A program made the translations under genes and the position numbers. The notes beneath the pieces were generated by a model. The model was given only the letters and a program-made list of their open reading frames with translations. It was not told the DNA's origin and did no database searches. 52,184 bases of DNA from contig JBDRZP010000016.1 in NCBI GenBank assembly GCA_039804025.1, positions 9,331-61,514 on the forward strand, in the 5' to 3' direction. This DNA comes from a candidate division WOR-3 bacterium (lineage in GTDB: Bacteria > Hydrothermota > Hydrothermia > Hydrothermales > JAJRUZ01). This document shows positions 25,670 through 34,541 of this stretch, piece after piece; within the stretch, counting starts at the first letter, position 1, and each line of letters opens with the position of its first letter.

Positions 25670-26842
25670 ATGGCACAGAAAGTTGCAATTCTTGGTGCAG
25701 GGATGACAAAATTTATGAGAAGAGCAAAAGAAACAGGTAAGGAGCTTAGCTTTGAAGCAGCAAAGATGGCTCTTATAGATGCAAAAATGGATATAAGTGA
25801 GATTGATTGTGTTGTAATGGCAACAGCACCTGATACTTTTGATGGAGTTCATATGAAAGGTGATTGGCTTTCAGATGGAGCAGGTGGTAAAAGAAAACCC
25901 TATATGAGGTCTTATGTTGGAGGAGGTTCTGGTGTTTTTTCAATAATTCATGGTTTTTATCTTGTTGCAAGTGGTATTTTTGATACATGCCTTGTTGTTG
26001 CTGAAGAAAAAATGTCTTCCTGTATGCCACATCCTCAAGGTGCTTTTAACTCCATTTATGATCAGTTCCTTGAAAGACCATTAGGAGTAAATCTTTTATG
26101 GATATTCTCTCTTGAAATGATGAGATATATGAAAGTTCATAAAATACCCCTCGAAACAATTGCTCTTGTGTCTGTAAAGAATAAGAAAAATGGAATGGAT
26201 CACCCATGCAGTCAGAAGGGAATTGCTGGTGAGTACACTGTTAAAGATATTCTTGATTCAGAAGTTATTGCCTATCCAGTTTACAGATTAATGGTTTCAC
26301 CTGTAACAGATGCGGCTTGTGCTATTGTAATTGCATCAGAACATGAAGCAAAAAGAAGAACTGACAAACCCATATGGATTGAAGGAGTAGGATGGTGTCT
26401 TGATACTTCTTACTGGACAAATAGGGATCTTTATTATCCAAAATATGTAGAGTATGCAGCAAGGATGGCCTATGATATGGCAGGAATAAAAGATCCAAGA
26501 AAAGAGATTCATGTAGTTGAACCTTATGATCCTTTTGCTTACAAGGAACTTCATCATCTTGAAGGTCTTTTGCTTGCTGATAAAGGTGAGGCACCTAAAT
26601 TACTTGAAAAAGGTTTCTGGGACAGGGATACGGAAAATGGGATTCCTTCATGTCCTTCAGGTGGTCTTTTAGGAGTTGGGAATCCGATAGCAGCTGCCGG
26701 ACTTATGAAGGTTATTGAAATTTATTTGCAATTAAAAGGAGAAGCAGGTAAGAGGCAGGTTAAAAGAGAGGTAAAGAGAGGTTTAGCACAGGCATGGGGA
26801 GACTTGATGCAGGTTGGAACAGTTGTTATTTTATCTAAATAG
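25670..26842 (+). CDS. Thiolase-like protein, copy 2 (all three classic catalytic residues replaced)
   Basis: The 390-residue paralogue has the same thiolase fold, with GVGMTKF-like start IGAGMTKFMRR-type sequence (ILGAGMTKFMRRAK), PVTDAACAIVIAS and a C-terminal GEAGKRQVKREV. The nucleophilic Cys is replaced by Gly85 (RSYVGGGSGV), the HD motif His by Tyr286 (VEPYDPFAYKEL) and the GHP His by Asn338 (GVGNPIAAAG). A canonical thiolase reaction is therefore not expected. It may be a partner subunit of the first copy, contributing to a mixed active site or a structural interface. GGAGG precedes the next gene, a DUF35 protein, 11 bases downstream. Confidence 0.82.
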   Translation: MAQKVAILGAGMTKFMRRAKETGKELSFEAAKMALIDAKMDISEIDCVVMATAPDTFDGVHMKGDWLSDGAGGKRKPYMRSYVGGGSGVFSIIHGFYLVASGIFDTCLVVAEEKMSSCMPHPQGAFNSIYDQFLERPLGVNLLWIFSLEMMRYMKVHKIPLETIALVSVKNKKNGMDHPCSQKGIAGEYTVKDILDSEVIAYPVYRLMVSPVTDAACAIVIASEHEAKRRTDKPIWIEGVGWCLDTSYWTNRDLYYPKYVEYAARMAYDMAGIKDPRKEIHVVEPYDPFAYKELHHLEGLLLADKGEAPKLLEKGFWDRDTENGIPSCPSGGLLGVGNPIAAAGLMKVIEIYLQLKGEAGKRQVKREVKRGLAQAWGDLMQVGTVVILSK

Positions 26843-26853
26843 GAGGTAAAAAA

Positions 26854-27369
26854 ATGGAATTTAAAGGAACACCACTGGATACAAAAGATTTTGAAAAAGT
26901 TTTTAAAGTGGAATGGAAAAGTAAACTTGAGTATGAATGGGATTGTGGAATAGCTCTAACTAAATTTTTTGAGGGTTTAAAACAGGGTAAAATTCTGGCA
27001 AGAAAGTGCTATTCCTGTAATAGGGTTCTTATTCCGCCAAGGATGTTCTGTGAAATCTGTTTCAGACCAACTGATGAATGGATTTTACTAAAAGATGAAG
27101 GTGAAATTCTTACCTTTTCTGTTTCTTATGTTAACTGGGATGCTTCAAGAAGAGAGGAACCAGAAATTCCTGCTGTAATAAGACTTGATGGTGCTTCAGA
27201 AAATATAGGAATATTACATAAAATAGGTGAAGCAGGTGATTCCTTGGAAGAGATTTTAAAAAATATTGATATAGGTGTAAGGGTAAAAGCAGTCTGGAAA
27301 AAAGAACATGAAAGGGAAGGAGCAATCACAGATATTTTATATTTTAAACCGATAAAAAGGAGGAAATAA
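26854..27369 (+). CDS. DUF35 / OB-fold zinc-ribbon acyl-CoA-associated protein, copy 1
   Basis: The 171-residue protein has the DUF35 layout: an N-terminal helix (ALTKFFEGLKQGKI), a rubredoxin-like zinc ribbon with CYSCNRVLIPPRMFCEICF, then an OB fold with GEILTFSVSYVNWD and a Pro-rich PAVIRLDG strand. DUF35 proteins form complexes with thiolases and HMG-CoA synthase in archaea, where they bridge the active sites and hold the CoA substrate. The gene lies directly after the two thiolase-like genes and shares their operon; its stop abuts the next DUF35 start. Confidence 0.88.
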   Translation: MEFKGTPLDTKDFEKVFKVEWKSKLEYEWDCGIALTKFFEGLKQGKILARKCYSCNRVLIPPRMFCEICFRPTDEWILLKDEGEILTFSVSYVNWDASRREEPEIPAVIRLDGASENIGILHKIGEAGDSLEEILKNIDIGVRVKAVWKKEHEREGAITDILYFKPIKRRK

Positions 27370-27831
27370 ATGCCCTTTAAAGATTTTATTGAAAGATTAA
27401 GTGATGTAAAAGTGCAAAAAGGTGATATTCCGGTTTGGTGGCTTTATACTGTGGGAAATGGTGGAGAAATTTTTTATAATGGGTTAAAAGAGGGAAAAAT
27501 TAAAGGAAGTTACTGTGAGAATTGTGAATCAATAATTTTGCCTCCAAGAATTTATTGTGAGGATTGTTTTGAGAGAATTGAGAAATTTGTTGATGTTGAA
27601 GGTCCCTTTGTTGTTCTTGCTATGACTCAATCTTATCTTGATTTAGATGGAAATCCTCTTGATAAGCCTCAAAAAATTGCCCTAATTGGTGTTCCTGATG
27701 CTAAAGGTGGAATAATACATTTTCTTGATCCTGATACTGAGATAGATACAGGGGACATAGTTGAACCAATTTTTAATGAAGATAGAGTTGGTTCACTTAA
27801 GGATATAAAATACTTTACAATAAAGAAATGA
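27370..27831 (+). CDS. DUF35 / OB-fold zinc-ribbon acyl-CoA-associated protein, copy 2
   Basis: The 153-residue second DUF35 protein has the helix EIFYNGLKEGKIKGS, the zinc ribbon YCENCESIILPPRIYCEDCF and an OB fold in which VVLAMTQSYLDLDG and KIALIGVPDAKGG are the main strands. Together with the preceding gene it gives two thiolase-like and two DUF35 proteins in one operon, which suggests two distinct thiolase-DUF35 pairs or one hetero-oligomer. Its TGA overlaps the ATG of hslU (ATGA), so hslU is translationally coupled to this unrelated-looking set. Confidence 0.87.
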   Translation: MPFKDFIERLSDVKVQKGDIPVWWLYTVGNGGEIFYNGLKEGKIKGSYCENCESIILPPRIYCEDCFERIEKFVDVEGPFVVLAMTQSYLDLDGNPLDKPQKIALIGVPDAKGGIIHFLDPDTEIDTGDIVEPIFNEDRVGSLKDIKYFTIKK

Positions 27832-29132
27832 TTGAATATTATAACGAGGAAAAGACCCCTTTTGAGATAGTTGAGGAGTTAAATAAATATATTGTTGGAC
27901 AAGAAGAAGCTAAAAAAGCAGTTGCTATTGCTTTGAGGAATAGGTGGAGAAGAATGAGAGTAAAGGGTAAGATAAGAGAAGAGATTCATCCCTTTAATAT
28001 TCTTATGATAGGACCAACAGGTGTTGGAAAAACTGAGATAGCAAGGAGACTTGCTCAGCTTACTGGTTCGCCTTTTTTAAAAATTGAGGCTACAAGATAC
28101 ACTGAGGTTGGGTATGTTGGGAAGGATGTAGAGAGTATGGTTAGAGATTTAGTGGAGGTTGCTTTTAATATGTTGAGACAGAAAAAAGTGAAAGAAGTGG
28201 AAAATAGAGCAAGGGAACTTGCAGAGGATAAAATTATAGAAATACTTGCAGGAACTCAGTTTTCTCCAAGAGAGACAATAAGAGAACATTTAAGAAGGGG
28301 ATTTTATAATGATAGAGAAATTGATATTGAAGTAAAACAATCTCCTGTTTCTGTTATTCCAGTACCCTTGGGTCAGGATACAATTGCTCAGAGTTTACAG
28401 GATGTTATGGAAGATATTTTCCCAAAGAGGACAGTTATAAAGAGAATGAAAGTTAAGGATGCACTTGAATATTACACTCAAGAAGCTGCAAATAAGCTTA
28501 TCAACATTGAAGAAGTAAAACAGGAAGCACTAAGGCTTGCACAGGAAAAAGGTATAATTTTTATAGATGAGATTGATAAAATAGTAGGTAAGGGGGAAGA
28601 GCATGGACCGTCTGTTTCAAGAGAAGGTGTTCAGAGAGATCTTTTACCAATTGTGGAGGGAACAAGTGTATGGACAAAGTATGGTGTTGTAAAAACTGAT
28701 AATATTCTTTTTATAGGAGCAGGTGCTTTCAGTAAATGTTCACCTCAGGATTTGATACCTGAACTTCAAGGAAGATTTCCTATAAGAGTAGAGTTACATC
28801 CACTTGGTGAGAAGGAATTCGAGAGGATTTTGGTTGAACCTGAAAATTCTCTTTTGAAACAGTTTAAAGCTTTATTTGAGGCAGAGGGATTTACTTTAGA
28901 GTTTGAGGAAGAGGCAATTAAAAATATAGCGCATTACGCCTACCTTGCAAATCAAAAAATGGAAGATATTGGAGCAAGAAGATTGCAAACTGTGATGAAC
29001 CTTGTTCTTGAAGATGCTTTATTTAGAATGCCTTATTTAGACAGAAATCCTTATGTGGTTACAGCTTCCTATGTTGATGAAATATTATCAAAAGCATTAA
29101 AGGAGGAAGATGTATCAAGGTATATCTTATGA
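27828..29132 (+). CDS. hslU: HslU, ATPase subunit of the HslVU protease
   Basis: HslU (ClpY) unfolds proteins and feeds them to the HslV proteolytic ring. The 434-residue product has KYIVGQEEAKKAV, Walker A GPTGVGKT at residues 62-69, an intermediate domain, Walker B IIFIDEIDKIVGKG and sensor motifs including LIPELQGRFPIRVEL and GARRLQTVMN. The C-terminal tail DVSRYIL retains the family's terminal residues that dock into HslV. No hslV lies next to it: the upstream neighbour is a DUF35 gene, whereas hslV normally directly precedes hslU. The peptidase must be elsewhere or missing. The stop overlaps the next start by 4 bases. Confidence 0.96.
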   Translation: MIEYYNEEKTPFEIVEELNKYIVGQEEAKKAVAIALRNRWRRMRVKGKIREEIHPFNILMIGPTGVGKTEIARRLAQLTGSPFLKIEATRYTEVGYVGKDVESMVRDLVEVAFNMLRQKKVKEVENRARELAEDKIIEILAGTQFSPRETIREHLRRGFYNDREIDIEVKQSPVSVIPVPLGQDTIAQSLQDVMEDIFPKRTVIKRMKVKDALEYYTQEAANKLINIEEVKQEALRLAQEKGIIFIDEIDKIVGKGEEHGPSVSREGVQRDLLPIVEGTSVWTKYGVVKTDNILFIGAGAFSKCSPQDLIPELQGRFPIRVELHPLGEKEFERILVEPENSLLKQFKALFEAEGFTLEFEEEAIKNIAHYAYLANQKMEDIGARRLQTVMNLVLEDALFRMPYLDRNPYVVTASYVDEILSKALKEEDVSRYIL

Positions 29133-29938
29133 ATATTAGAAAACCTGCAGTAAGTGGTGCTTTTTATCCCTCAGAAAAAAAAGAACTTGAAAATTTAATA
29201 GGTATGCTATTTGAAAATGTTGAAGATATTGATTTAAAAATTAAATCAGCTATAACACCTCATGCAGGCTATATTTACTCAGGAGAAACAGCTTCATATG
29301 TTTATAAAAATCTTAAAAATTATTATGAAAGAATAGTAATTTTAGGTGTTTCTCATCATTATTCTTTTAATTATGCTTCCCTTGATGAAAATGAGAGATG
29401 GCAAACTCCCTTAGGTGAAGTAGAAATTGATTTAGATTTTGAAAAAAGATTGAAAAATTACGATGTATTTAAATTTAATTCTATTTATCACAGTAATGAA
29501 CATTCCCTTGAAGTTCAGGTTCCCTTTTTACAGTATAAATTTAAAGATAAATTTAAATTGGTTCCTATTCTAATAGGAACATTCAAAAGAGAAACTCTTG
29601 ATATTATAGCAGAAGTTTTAAAAAAGGAAATAGATGATAAGACACTTGTAATTGCAAGTTCGGATTTTTATCACGGTTATTCTTATAGAGATTGTAAAAA
29701 TGTGAATATACATTCAAAGGAAATACTTGAAAGAGGTGATCCCCAAGAATTTTTTAATGGAATAATGGAGGAAAAGATTATGGCCTGTGGAGCTTCTGCA
29801 ATATATGTTCTTTTAAAAATTTTTAGAAACGGTAAATTTGGAAGGAAAGTTTTATATATGACAACCTCACAAGATGTTATAAAAGAAAAATCATGGGGTT
29901 ATGTTGTTGGTTATATATCTTTTGTAATATATGAATAG
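29129..29938 (+). CDS. MEMO1 / AmmeMemoRadiSam system protein B
   Basis: The 269-residue protein belongs to the MEMO1 family, related to class III extradiol dioxygenases. Conserved segments include RKPAVSGAFYP at the start, ITPHAGYIYSG, LGVSHHYSF, SLEVQVPFLQY, IASSDFYHGY and MACGASAIY. The His, His and Cys of PHAGY, SHHY and ACGA correspond to the metal-binding triad of human MEMO1. In prokaryotes the family is often encoded with an AMMECR1-domain protein and a radical-SAM enzyme, but neither is present here. The substrate is unknown. It is translationally coupled to hslU upstream and overlaps the next gene by 8 bases. Confidence 0.9.
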   Translation: MNIRKPAVSGAFYPSEKKELENLIGMLFENVEDIDLKIKSAITPHAGYIYSGETASYVYKNLKNYYERIVILGVSHHYSFNYASLDENERWQTPLGEVEIDLDFEKRLKNYDVFKFNSIYHSNEHSLEVQVPFLQYKFKDKFKLVPILIGTFKRETLDIIAEVLKKEIDDKTLVIASSDFYHGYSYRDCKNVNIHSKEILERGDPQEFFNGIMEEKIMACGASAIYVLLKIFRNGKFGRKVLYMTTSQDVIKEKSWGYVVGYISFVIYE

Positions 29939-32900
29939 GGCTCAAAAAGTTTTTGATTTTTTTAAAAAACTTTACGAACTCGGTCTTTATGTTTTTGGAG
30001 AAAGAGATAAAATTGAGAATATAAAAATTCGCACACAGAATGAGCTTAAAAAAATGACTGACATGTTCAAAGAAATGGAGGATGTAACATTAAAAATAGG
30101 CGATATTTCCAGTAAAGTTGAAGGAGAGTTACTTAAAATCTATAATAAGTTACCTCTTTATCTTTCCTTTTACAACAAAGAAATTGAGAGGATAGAAAAG
30201 GTTTTAAGATTCTTTGAGAAGTTGGGAGAGAATACTGAAAAATTGCTAGAAGAGATTCACTATATAGAGATTGTTTCAAGAAATTCTGAAATAAAGGCTT
30301 ATCATCTTGGAGAGAAAGGTAAAGGTTTATCTGTGGTTTCTCAAGAATTATCAAAATTAGCACAGAGGATTATATCGCATGCAAAAATTCTTTCTTTGGA
30401 TGTTGGAAAGATTAAAGATAATTTTGAGTCTTTAAAACTAAAACAAAACAAAATTCTGGAGCTGGTTGGAGAATTAAATAAATATGAAAAAATTTTAAGC
30501 GAGATATTTGAAAAATTAAAAGAATCTATAAAGAATTTTTTGAATACTCTAAAGGATCTTGTTTTTATATATTCAGAGAGAAAAACTCTTTTAGATGAAT
30601 TGTTTAGGAACATAATAGATCTTGAAACAAAAAGTACCCTCCTTTTTAATGATGCCGAGAAAGTGCTTATTTATTCAGAGATTTTTAAAGGGAATGAAGA
30701 AATTCTTGAATCTCTTTATGAAATAATGGATTTAGCTTCCTCATCACCTACTTATCTTAAAAAGAGACTAAAGAATAAGATCGAGTTTTTTTCAAATAAT
30801 ATAGACTTAATTATAAAAGAATTAAGTGGTAGATTTTCTAATTTTGAAAAGAGTAAGGATGAATGGGAGAAAAAATTAGATATTTTAAGGAGTATTGTTG
30901 GAAAAATTAAAATCCAGGATAAAAGGATAAAGGACTTAGAAGAGTTAACTCTTAAAAATTTCAAGTTAAATGTTTCTTACTATCTGGATCAAATTAATAA
31001 TATGGATAAAGTTATAAATGAGTTTTTTTCCTATTTAATTTCCTATCGAGAATCTTTTAATTTTGAAAGAACCGATTTTAAATTTTTAAAGTATTTGAGA
31101 CAGATGAAAGAAGATTTAAAAGACGGAGAAATTCTCTCCCTTTACTCATCAGTTGAAACAGCAAGGGCAGGTATAAAAGAAGATCCCCTATCTATGGAGC
31201 TCAAAGAAAGAGTCAGAAATTCTATATCTTTGTCAGATGAGATTATAGGATTTATAAAAGAAATTACAAGCTTAGCGATAGCTAAAGAGAGTTTATTTAC
31301 TGAGTATGAAAAGGACATAAGTTTTTTTGATATGAAAAAAGAAATTGAGATACTTGAAGAAAGTTTTGATAAGATAGGGGAAATGACAGATATTATAGGA
31401 AGGGATATAGAAAAATTTAAGGACACCTTTGAGATGCTTGAAGAATTCATAAATCAATTGACACTAAAATTCAAGGATATTGAAAAGCTGATGGGAGATA
31501 CAAAGAGGAATATATCAGATGTTAAAGAGGATACAATAAGGAGATTACCGCATATTGATTACCTTGAAGAAAAATCTGTAGAGGAAATTGTTTTGAGGTT
31601 ACCTCTAAATAGTAATCCTGCTAATTTGAATCCCTACATGGCAACGGATGCTACAAGTAACACAATTCTTGAAAATATTCACAGGTCTTTATTTATGGTT
31701 TCTCCAATTTCAAGTAAAGTAATACCTTTTCTTGTCGAAAAATTTGAAATAGAAAAAGAGGGTAAACTATATATTTTTTACCTTAGAAAAAATGTAAAGT
31801 TTCATAATGGAGAAATTATGACATCCCATGATGTCAGAGATTCTTTGATGAGAACTTTAAGAGGAAATTACAGAAATTATTTTGATATGATAAAAGGAGC
31901 TAAGGATTTTATTGAAGGAACAAAAAATTTTGTTGAGGGTATAAGAATTGTAGATGATTATAGAATAGAAGTAGAACTTGAGTATCCTTTTGTTCCTTTT
32001 ATTTATAATCTTTCTCTTGTCAATGCAGCTATTACAAGAGAGAAAAATGGTGATTTAATAGGTTTGGGTCCTTTTATTCTTAAAGATTATAAAAAGGATG
32101 AGTATATAGAACTTGTGGCTTTTGATGATTATTTTGCAGGAAGAGCTAATGTGGATAGGATTATCTTTTTAATTAAAGAAAAAGAAACAATAAGTTTTTT
32201 AAATATGTTTTTAAAAGGCGAATTAGATGTGCTTGAGCCTTCCTATGAAGAAGAAGAAATTTTAAAGGAAAAAGCACCTAATTATTTCCAGAAAATAAAA
32301 ACAGTCCCAGAACTTTCAATTCATAGGCTTGATTTTAATAACAGGAAGTATCCCTTTAATAACATTCACTTTCGTAAAGCTTTGAATTATGCTTTTGATA
32401 AAGAGAAATTTATAAAGGAAATATTAAAAGGTAGATCAATAAAGGCTAATGGAATTTTTGCTCCTTCATCAGAGGTTTATAATCCTGATTTAAAAGGATA
32501 CGAGTTTGATATTGAGAAAGCAAAAGAGGAATTTTCTAAGTCTGGAGTGAAATTACCCATTAAAATAAAACTTACTGTTTCTGAAAGTATAGCATACAGG
32601 AGAAATGCTGAGTTTATTAAAGAGTGTTTTGAAAAGCTTGGAATTGAAGTTCAACTTGAAGTAAAACCATGGAAAGAATTTCTTGAATCTATTCATTTAG
32701 ATAAAACTGAATGTCATACAATTGGTTGGGTAGCAGACACTGGTGATCCTGACAGTATTGTTTATCCAATGTATCATTCAAATTCTATTAAATCAGGAGC
32801 TAACGAAGCAAAATATTCAAACCCCCTTGTTGATAAATTGATTGAAGAAGCAAGGAGAGTTAGAATACCTGAAATAAGGAAGAAAATTTATCAGGAGATA

Positions 32901-33041
32901 GAAAAGAAAATATTAGAAGATGCACCTTGCATATTTTTATATCACCCCTATGAAAGGGTTCTTTTGTCTGATAAAGTTCTTGGAATTTGGCCCCATCCAT
33001 TGGGACACTTCAGATTGGAGATTGCTTTTAAATTCCCATAA
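29931..33041 (+). CDS. Chemoreceptor-like coiled coil fused to a family-5 solute-binding domain
   Basis: The 1036-residue protein has two clear parts. Residues 1 to about 540 are long helices. At 109-146 they carry a sequence like the hairpin tip of methyl-accepting chemotaxis proteins: RNSEIKAYHLGEKGKGLSVV followed by SQELSKLAQRI, comparable to the NAAIEAARAGE...GFAVVA...EVRKLA tip. From about 549 to the end is an extracellular solute-binding protein family 5 domain (peptide/nickel/oligosaccharide type), with NPANLNPYMATDATSN, FYLRKNVKFHNGEIMTSHDV and ALNYAFDKEKF. No signal peptide, lipobox or transmembrane helix is visible, so it is predicted cytoplasmic, as in the SgrR regulator where the same domain senses sugar phosphates. 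The ligand is unknown. It overlaps the MEMO1-family gene by 8 bases. Confidence 0.82.
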   Translation: MNRAQKVFDFFKKLYELGLYVFGERDKIENIKIRTQNELKKMTDMFKEMEDVTLKIGDISSKVEGELLKIYNKLPLYLSFYNKEIERIEKVLRFFEKLGENTEKLLEEIHYIEIVSRNSEIKAYHLGEKGKGLSVVSQELSKLAQRIISHAKILSLDVGKIKDNFESLKLKQNKILELVGELNKYEKILSEIFEKLKESIKNFLNTLKDLVFIYSERKTLLDELFRNIIDLETKSTLLFNDAEKVLIYSEIFKGNEEILESLYEIMDLASSSPTYLKKRLKNKIEFFSNNIDLIIKELSGRFSNFEKSKDEWEKKLDILRSIVGKIKIQDKRIKDLEELTLKNFKLNVSYYLDQINNMDKVINEFFSYLISYRESFNFERTDFKFLKYLRQMKEDLKDGEILSLYSSVETARAGIKEDPLSMELKERVRNSISLSDEIIGFIKEITSLAIAKESLFTEYEKDISFFDMKKEIEILEESFDKIGEMTDIIGRDIEKFKDTFEMLEEFINQLTLKFKDIEKLMGDTKRNISDVKEDTIRRLPHIDYLEEKSVEEIVLRLPLNSNPANLNPYMATDATSNTILENIHRSLFMVSPISSKVIPFLVEKFEIEKEGKLYIFYLRKNVKFHNGEIMTSHDVRDSLMRTLRGNYRNYFDMIKGAKDFIEGTKNFVEGIRIVDDYRIEVELEYPFVPFIYNLSLVNAAITREKNGDLIGLGPFILKDYKKDEYIELVAFDDYFAGRANVDRIIFLIKEKETISFLNMFLKGELDVLEPSYEEEEILKEKAPNYFQKIKTVPELSIHRLDFNNRKYPFNNIHFRKALNYAFDKEKFIKEILKGRSIKANGIFAPSSEVYNPDLKGYEFDIEKAKEEFSKSGVKLPIKIKLTVSESIAYRRNAEFIKECFEKLGIEVQLEVKPWKEFLESIHLDKTECHTIGWVADTGDPDSIVYPMYHSNSIKSGANEAKYSNPLVDKLIEEARRVRIPEIRKKIYQEIEKKILEDAPCIFLYHPYERVLLSDKVLGIWPHPLGHFRLEIAFKFP

Positions 33042-33047
33042 AAATAA

Positions 33048-34088
33048 ATGGATATAATTAGTTTACCTTTACATTCCGGAAAAGCACCGGAATGGCTTTT
33101 TCAAAAAATGAAAAAATTATCATCCCTGATTGTTGAATACATGCTTGAAGAGTTTGACACAGAATTAATATTGGAAAAGTTTTCTGATCCTTTATGGTTT
33201 CAAAGCTTTGGTTGTTTCCTTGGATTTGACTGGCATTCTTCAGGACTTACAACAACTCTAACAGGTGCTTTGAAAGAGGGTTTTAGAGAGAGAAATATCC
33301 CCATATACATAACTGGAGGAAAAGGTAAAGTAGCTTTAAAAACACCTGAAGAAATTTTAAAACTTAGTGATAAAGTTAATATTAATTCATCTGAATTTAT
33401 CAATCTTTCCCGTTTAACTGCGAAAATTGATAATATTTGTGTTCAGGACGGGCACACTCTCTATCATCATACCTTCTGGTTTGATAGTAAAGGAAACTGG
33501 TTAACTATTCAGCAGGGAATGAATCCTTTGAAAAGAACTGCAAGAAGATATCATATTTTTTCCAAAAATTTGGTAGATTTAACGAATGAACCTCATTCAG
33601 GAATAATTGCTGAAAAAAAAGAAAAATCAGTTTTAAATCTTGTGTCTGAAAGGAATAAAAAAATAAGAGAAAACATTTTGAAATTGATTAAAGAAGGGGG
33701 AATTAAGGAAATTTATAAAATGCCCTTTAGACATGAAATCAAATTAAGTGATTTAGATAAGAAAAGAATTTATCAGATTAATATAAATTTTTATAAGAAA
33801 AATATTGATAAATTTGAAAATATTCTTTTAATAAAAGGAGTGGGTGAAAAAACTTTAAGAGCCTTAACCCTTCTTTCAGTTATTTTATATGGAGAAAAAC
33901 CGGATTATACAGATCCTGCAAGGTTTTCTTTTGCCCATGGAGGAAAGGATGGAACTCCTTATAGAATAAGTAAAAGGGAATATGATAAAACTATTGAAAT
34001 ACTTGAAAGAATTATATCAAAAAGAAGAGGATTTGAAAGGGAAGATAGAACCTTTTTGCTTAAAAGATTATACTTTTTTGTAAGATGA
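33048..34088 (+). CDS. DUF763 family protein
   Basis: The 346-residue protein is a full-length DUF763 member, a family mostly found in archaea and thermophilic bacteria. It begins ISLPLHSGKAPEWLFQKMKK and has the typical LWFQSFGCFLGFDWHSSG and TTTLTGALKEG segments, then DGHTLYHHTFWF and QQGMNPLKRTARRYHI. Residues 262-275 (IKGVGEKTLRALTL) resemble a helix-hairpin-helix DNA-binding turn. Function is unknown; the HhH-like turn and the nucleic-acid-neutral neighbourhood allow only a weak suggestion of DNA or RNA binding. Its TGA overlaps the dtd start (ATGA). Confidence 0.9.
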   Translation: MDIISLPLHSGKAPEWLFQKMKKLSSLIVEYMLEEFDTELILEKFSDPLWFQSFGCFLGFDWHSSGLTTTLTGALKEGFRERNIPIYITGGKGKVALKTPEEILKLSDKVNINSSEFINLSRLTAKIDNICVQDGHTLYHHTFWFDSKGNWLTIQQGMNPLKRTARRYHIFSKNLVDLTNEPHSGIIAEKKEKSVLNLVSERNKKIRENILKLIKEGGIKEIYKMPFRHEIKLSDLDKKRIYQININFYKKNIDKFENILLIKGVGEKTLRALTLLSVILYGEKPDYTDPARFSFAHGGKDGTPYRISKREYDKTIEILERIISKRRGFEREDRTFLLKRLYFFVR

Positions 34089-34537
34089 AAATAGTTATTG
34101 AAAGAATAAAAGAAGGTTATGTAAATATTAATGAGAACAAAGTTTTGAGTATCAATAAGGGTCTTCTTTTATTTGTGGGTATCTGTAAAAATGATTCGAT
34201 TCAGGAGATTGAGTGGGCAGTTAATAAAATTTTAAATTTGAGAATTTTTGATGACAATCAGGGAAAGTTGAATTTGAGTGTTTTAGATGTAAGTGGAGAT
34301 ATACTTGTCATCTCTAATTTTACCTTATGTGCAGATATTAAAAAAGGTAATAGACCTTCCTTTGACAATTCTGAAGAGAAAGTAAAGGCGATTGAGAAGT
34401 TTAATTTTTTTGTTAGTAAATTAAAAGAAAGTAATTTGAGAGTTATAGAAGGCGAGTTCGGGGCTTATATGGAAGTTTATCATGTTAATTCAGGTCCTGT
34501 TACAATTGTTCTGGATACTAAGGAAAAATTCAGGTGA
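34085..34537 (+). CDS. dtd: D-aminoacyl-tRNA deacylase
   Basis: Dtd hydrolyses D-amino acids (and glycine misacylated onto tRNA-Ala) from tRNA, protecting translation. The 150-residue protein has the standard length and motifs: [18 protein letters not shown] (the SQxxL-type motif, here SNFTL) and [12 protein letters not shown] (the cross-subunit Gly-cisPro loop NxGPVT). The Gln of the usual SQ motif is Asn here, which is uncommon but near the substrate pocket. The start overlaps the DUF763 stop. Confidence 0.95.
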   Translation: MKIVIERIKEGYVNINENKVLSINKGLLLFVGICKNDSIQEIEWAVNKILNLRIFDDNQGKLNLSVLDVSGDILVISNFTLCADIKKGNRPSFDNSEEKVKAIEKFNFFVSKLKESNLRVIEGEFGAYMEVYHVNSGPVTIVLDTKEKFR

Positions 34538-34541
34538 TACC

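Noticed and set aside
34482-34541. Upstream ATG extending the carboxyltransferase by 20 residues
   Set aside because: The extra residues lie within dtd, are not family-like, and the ATG at 34542 begins the conserved N-terminus.
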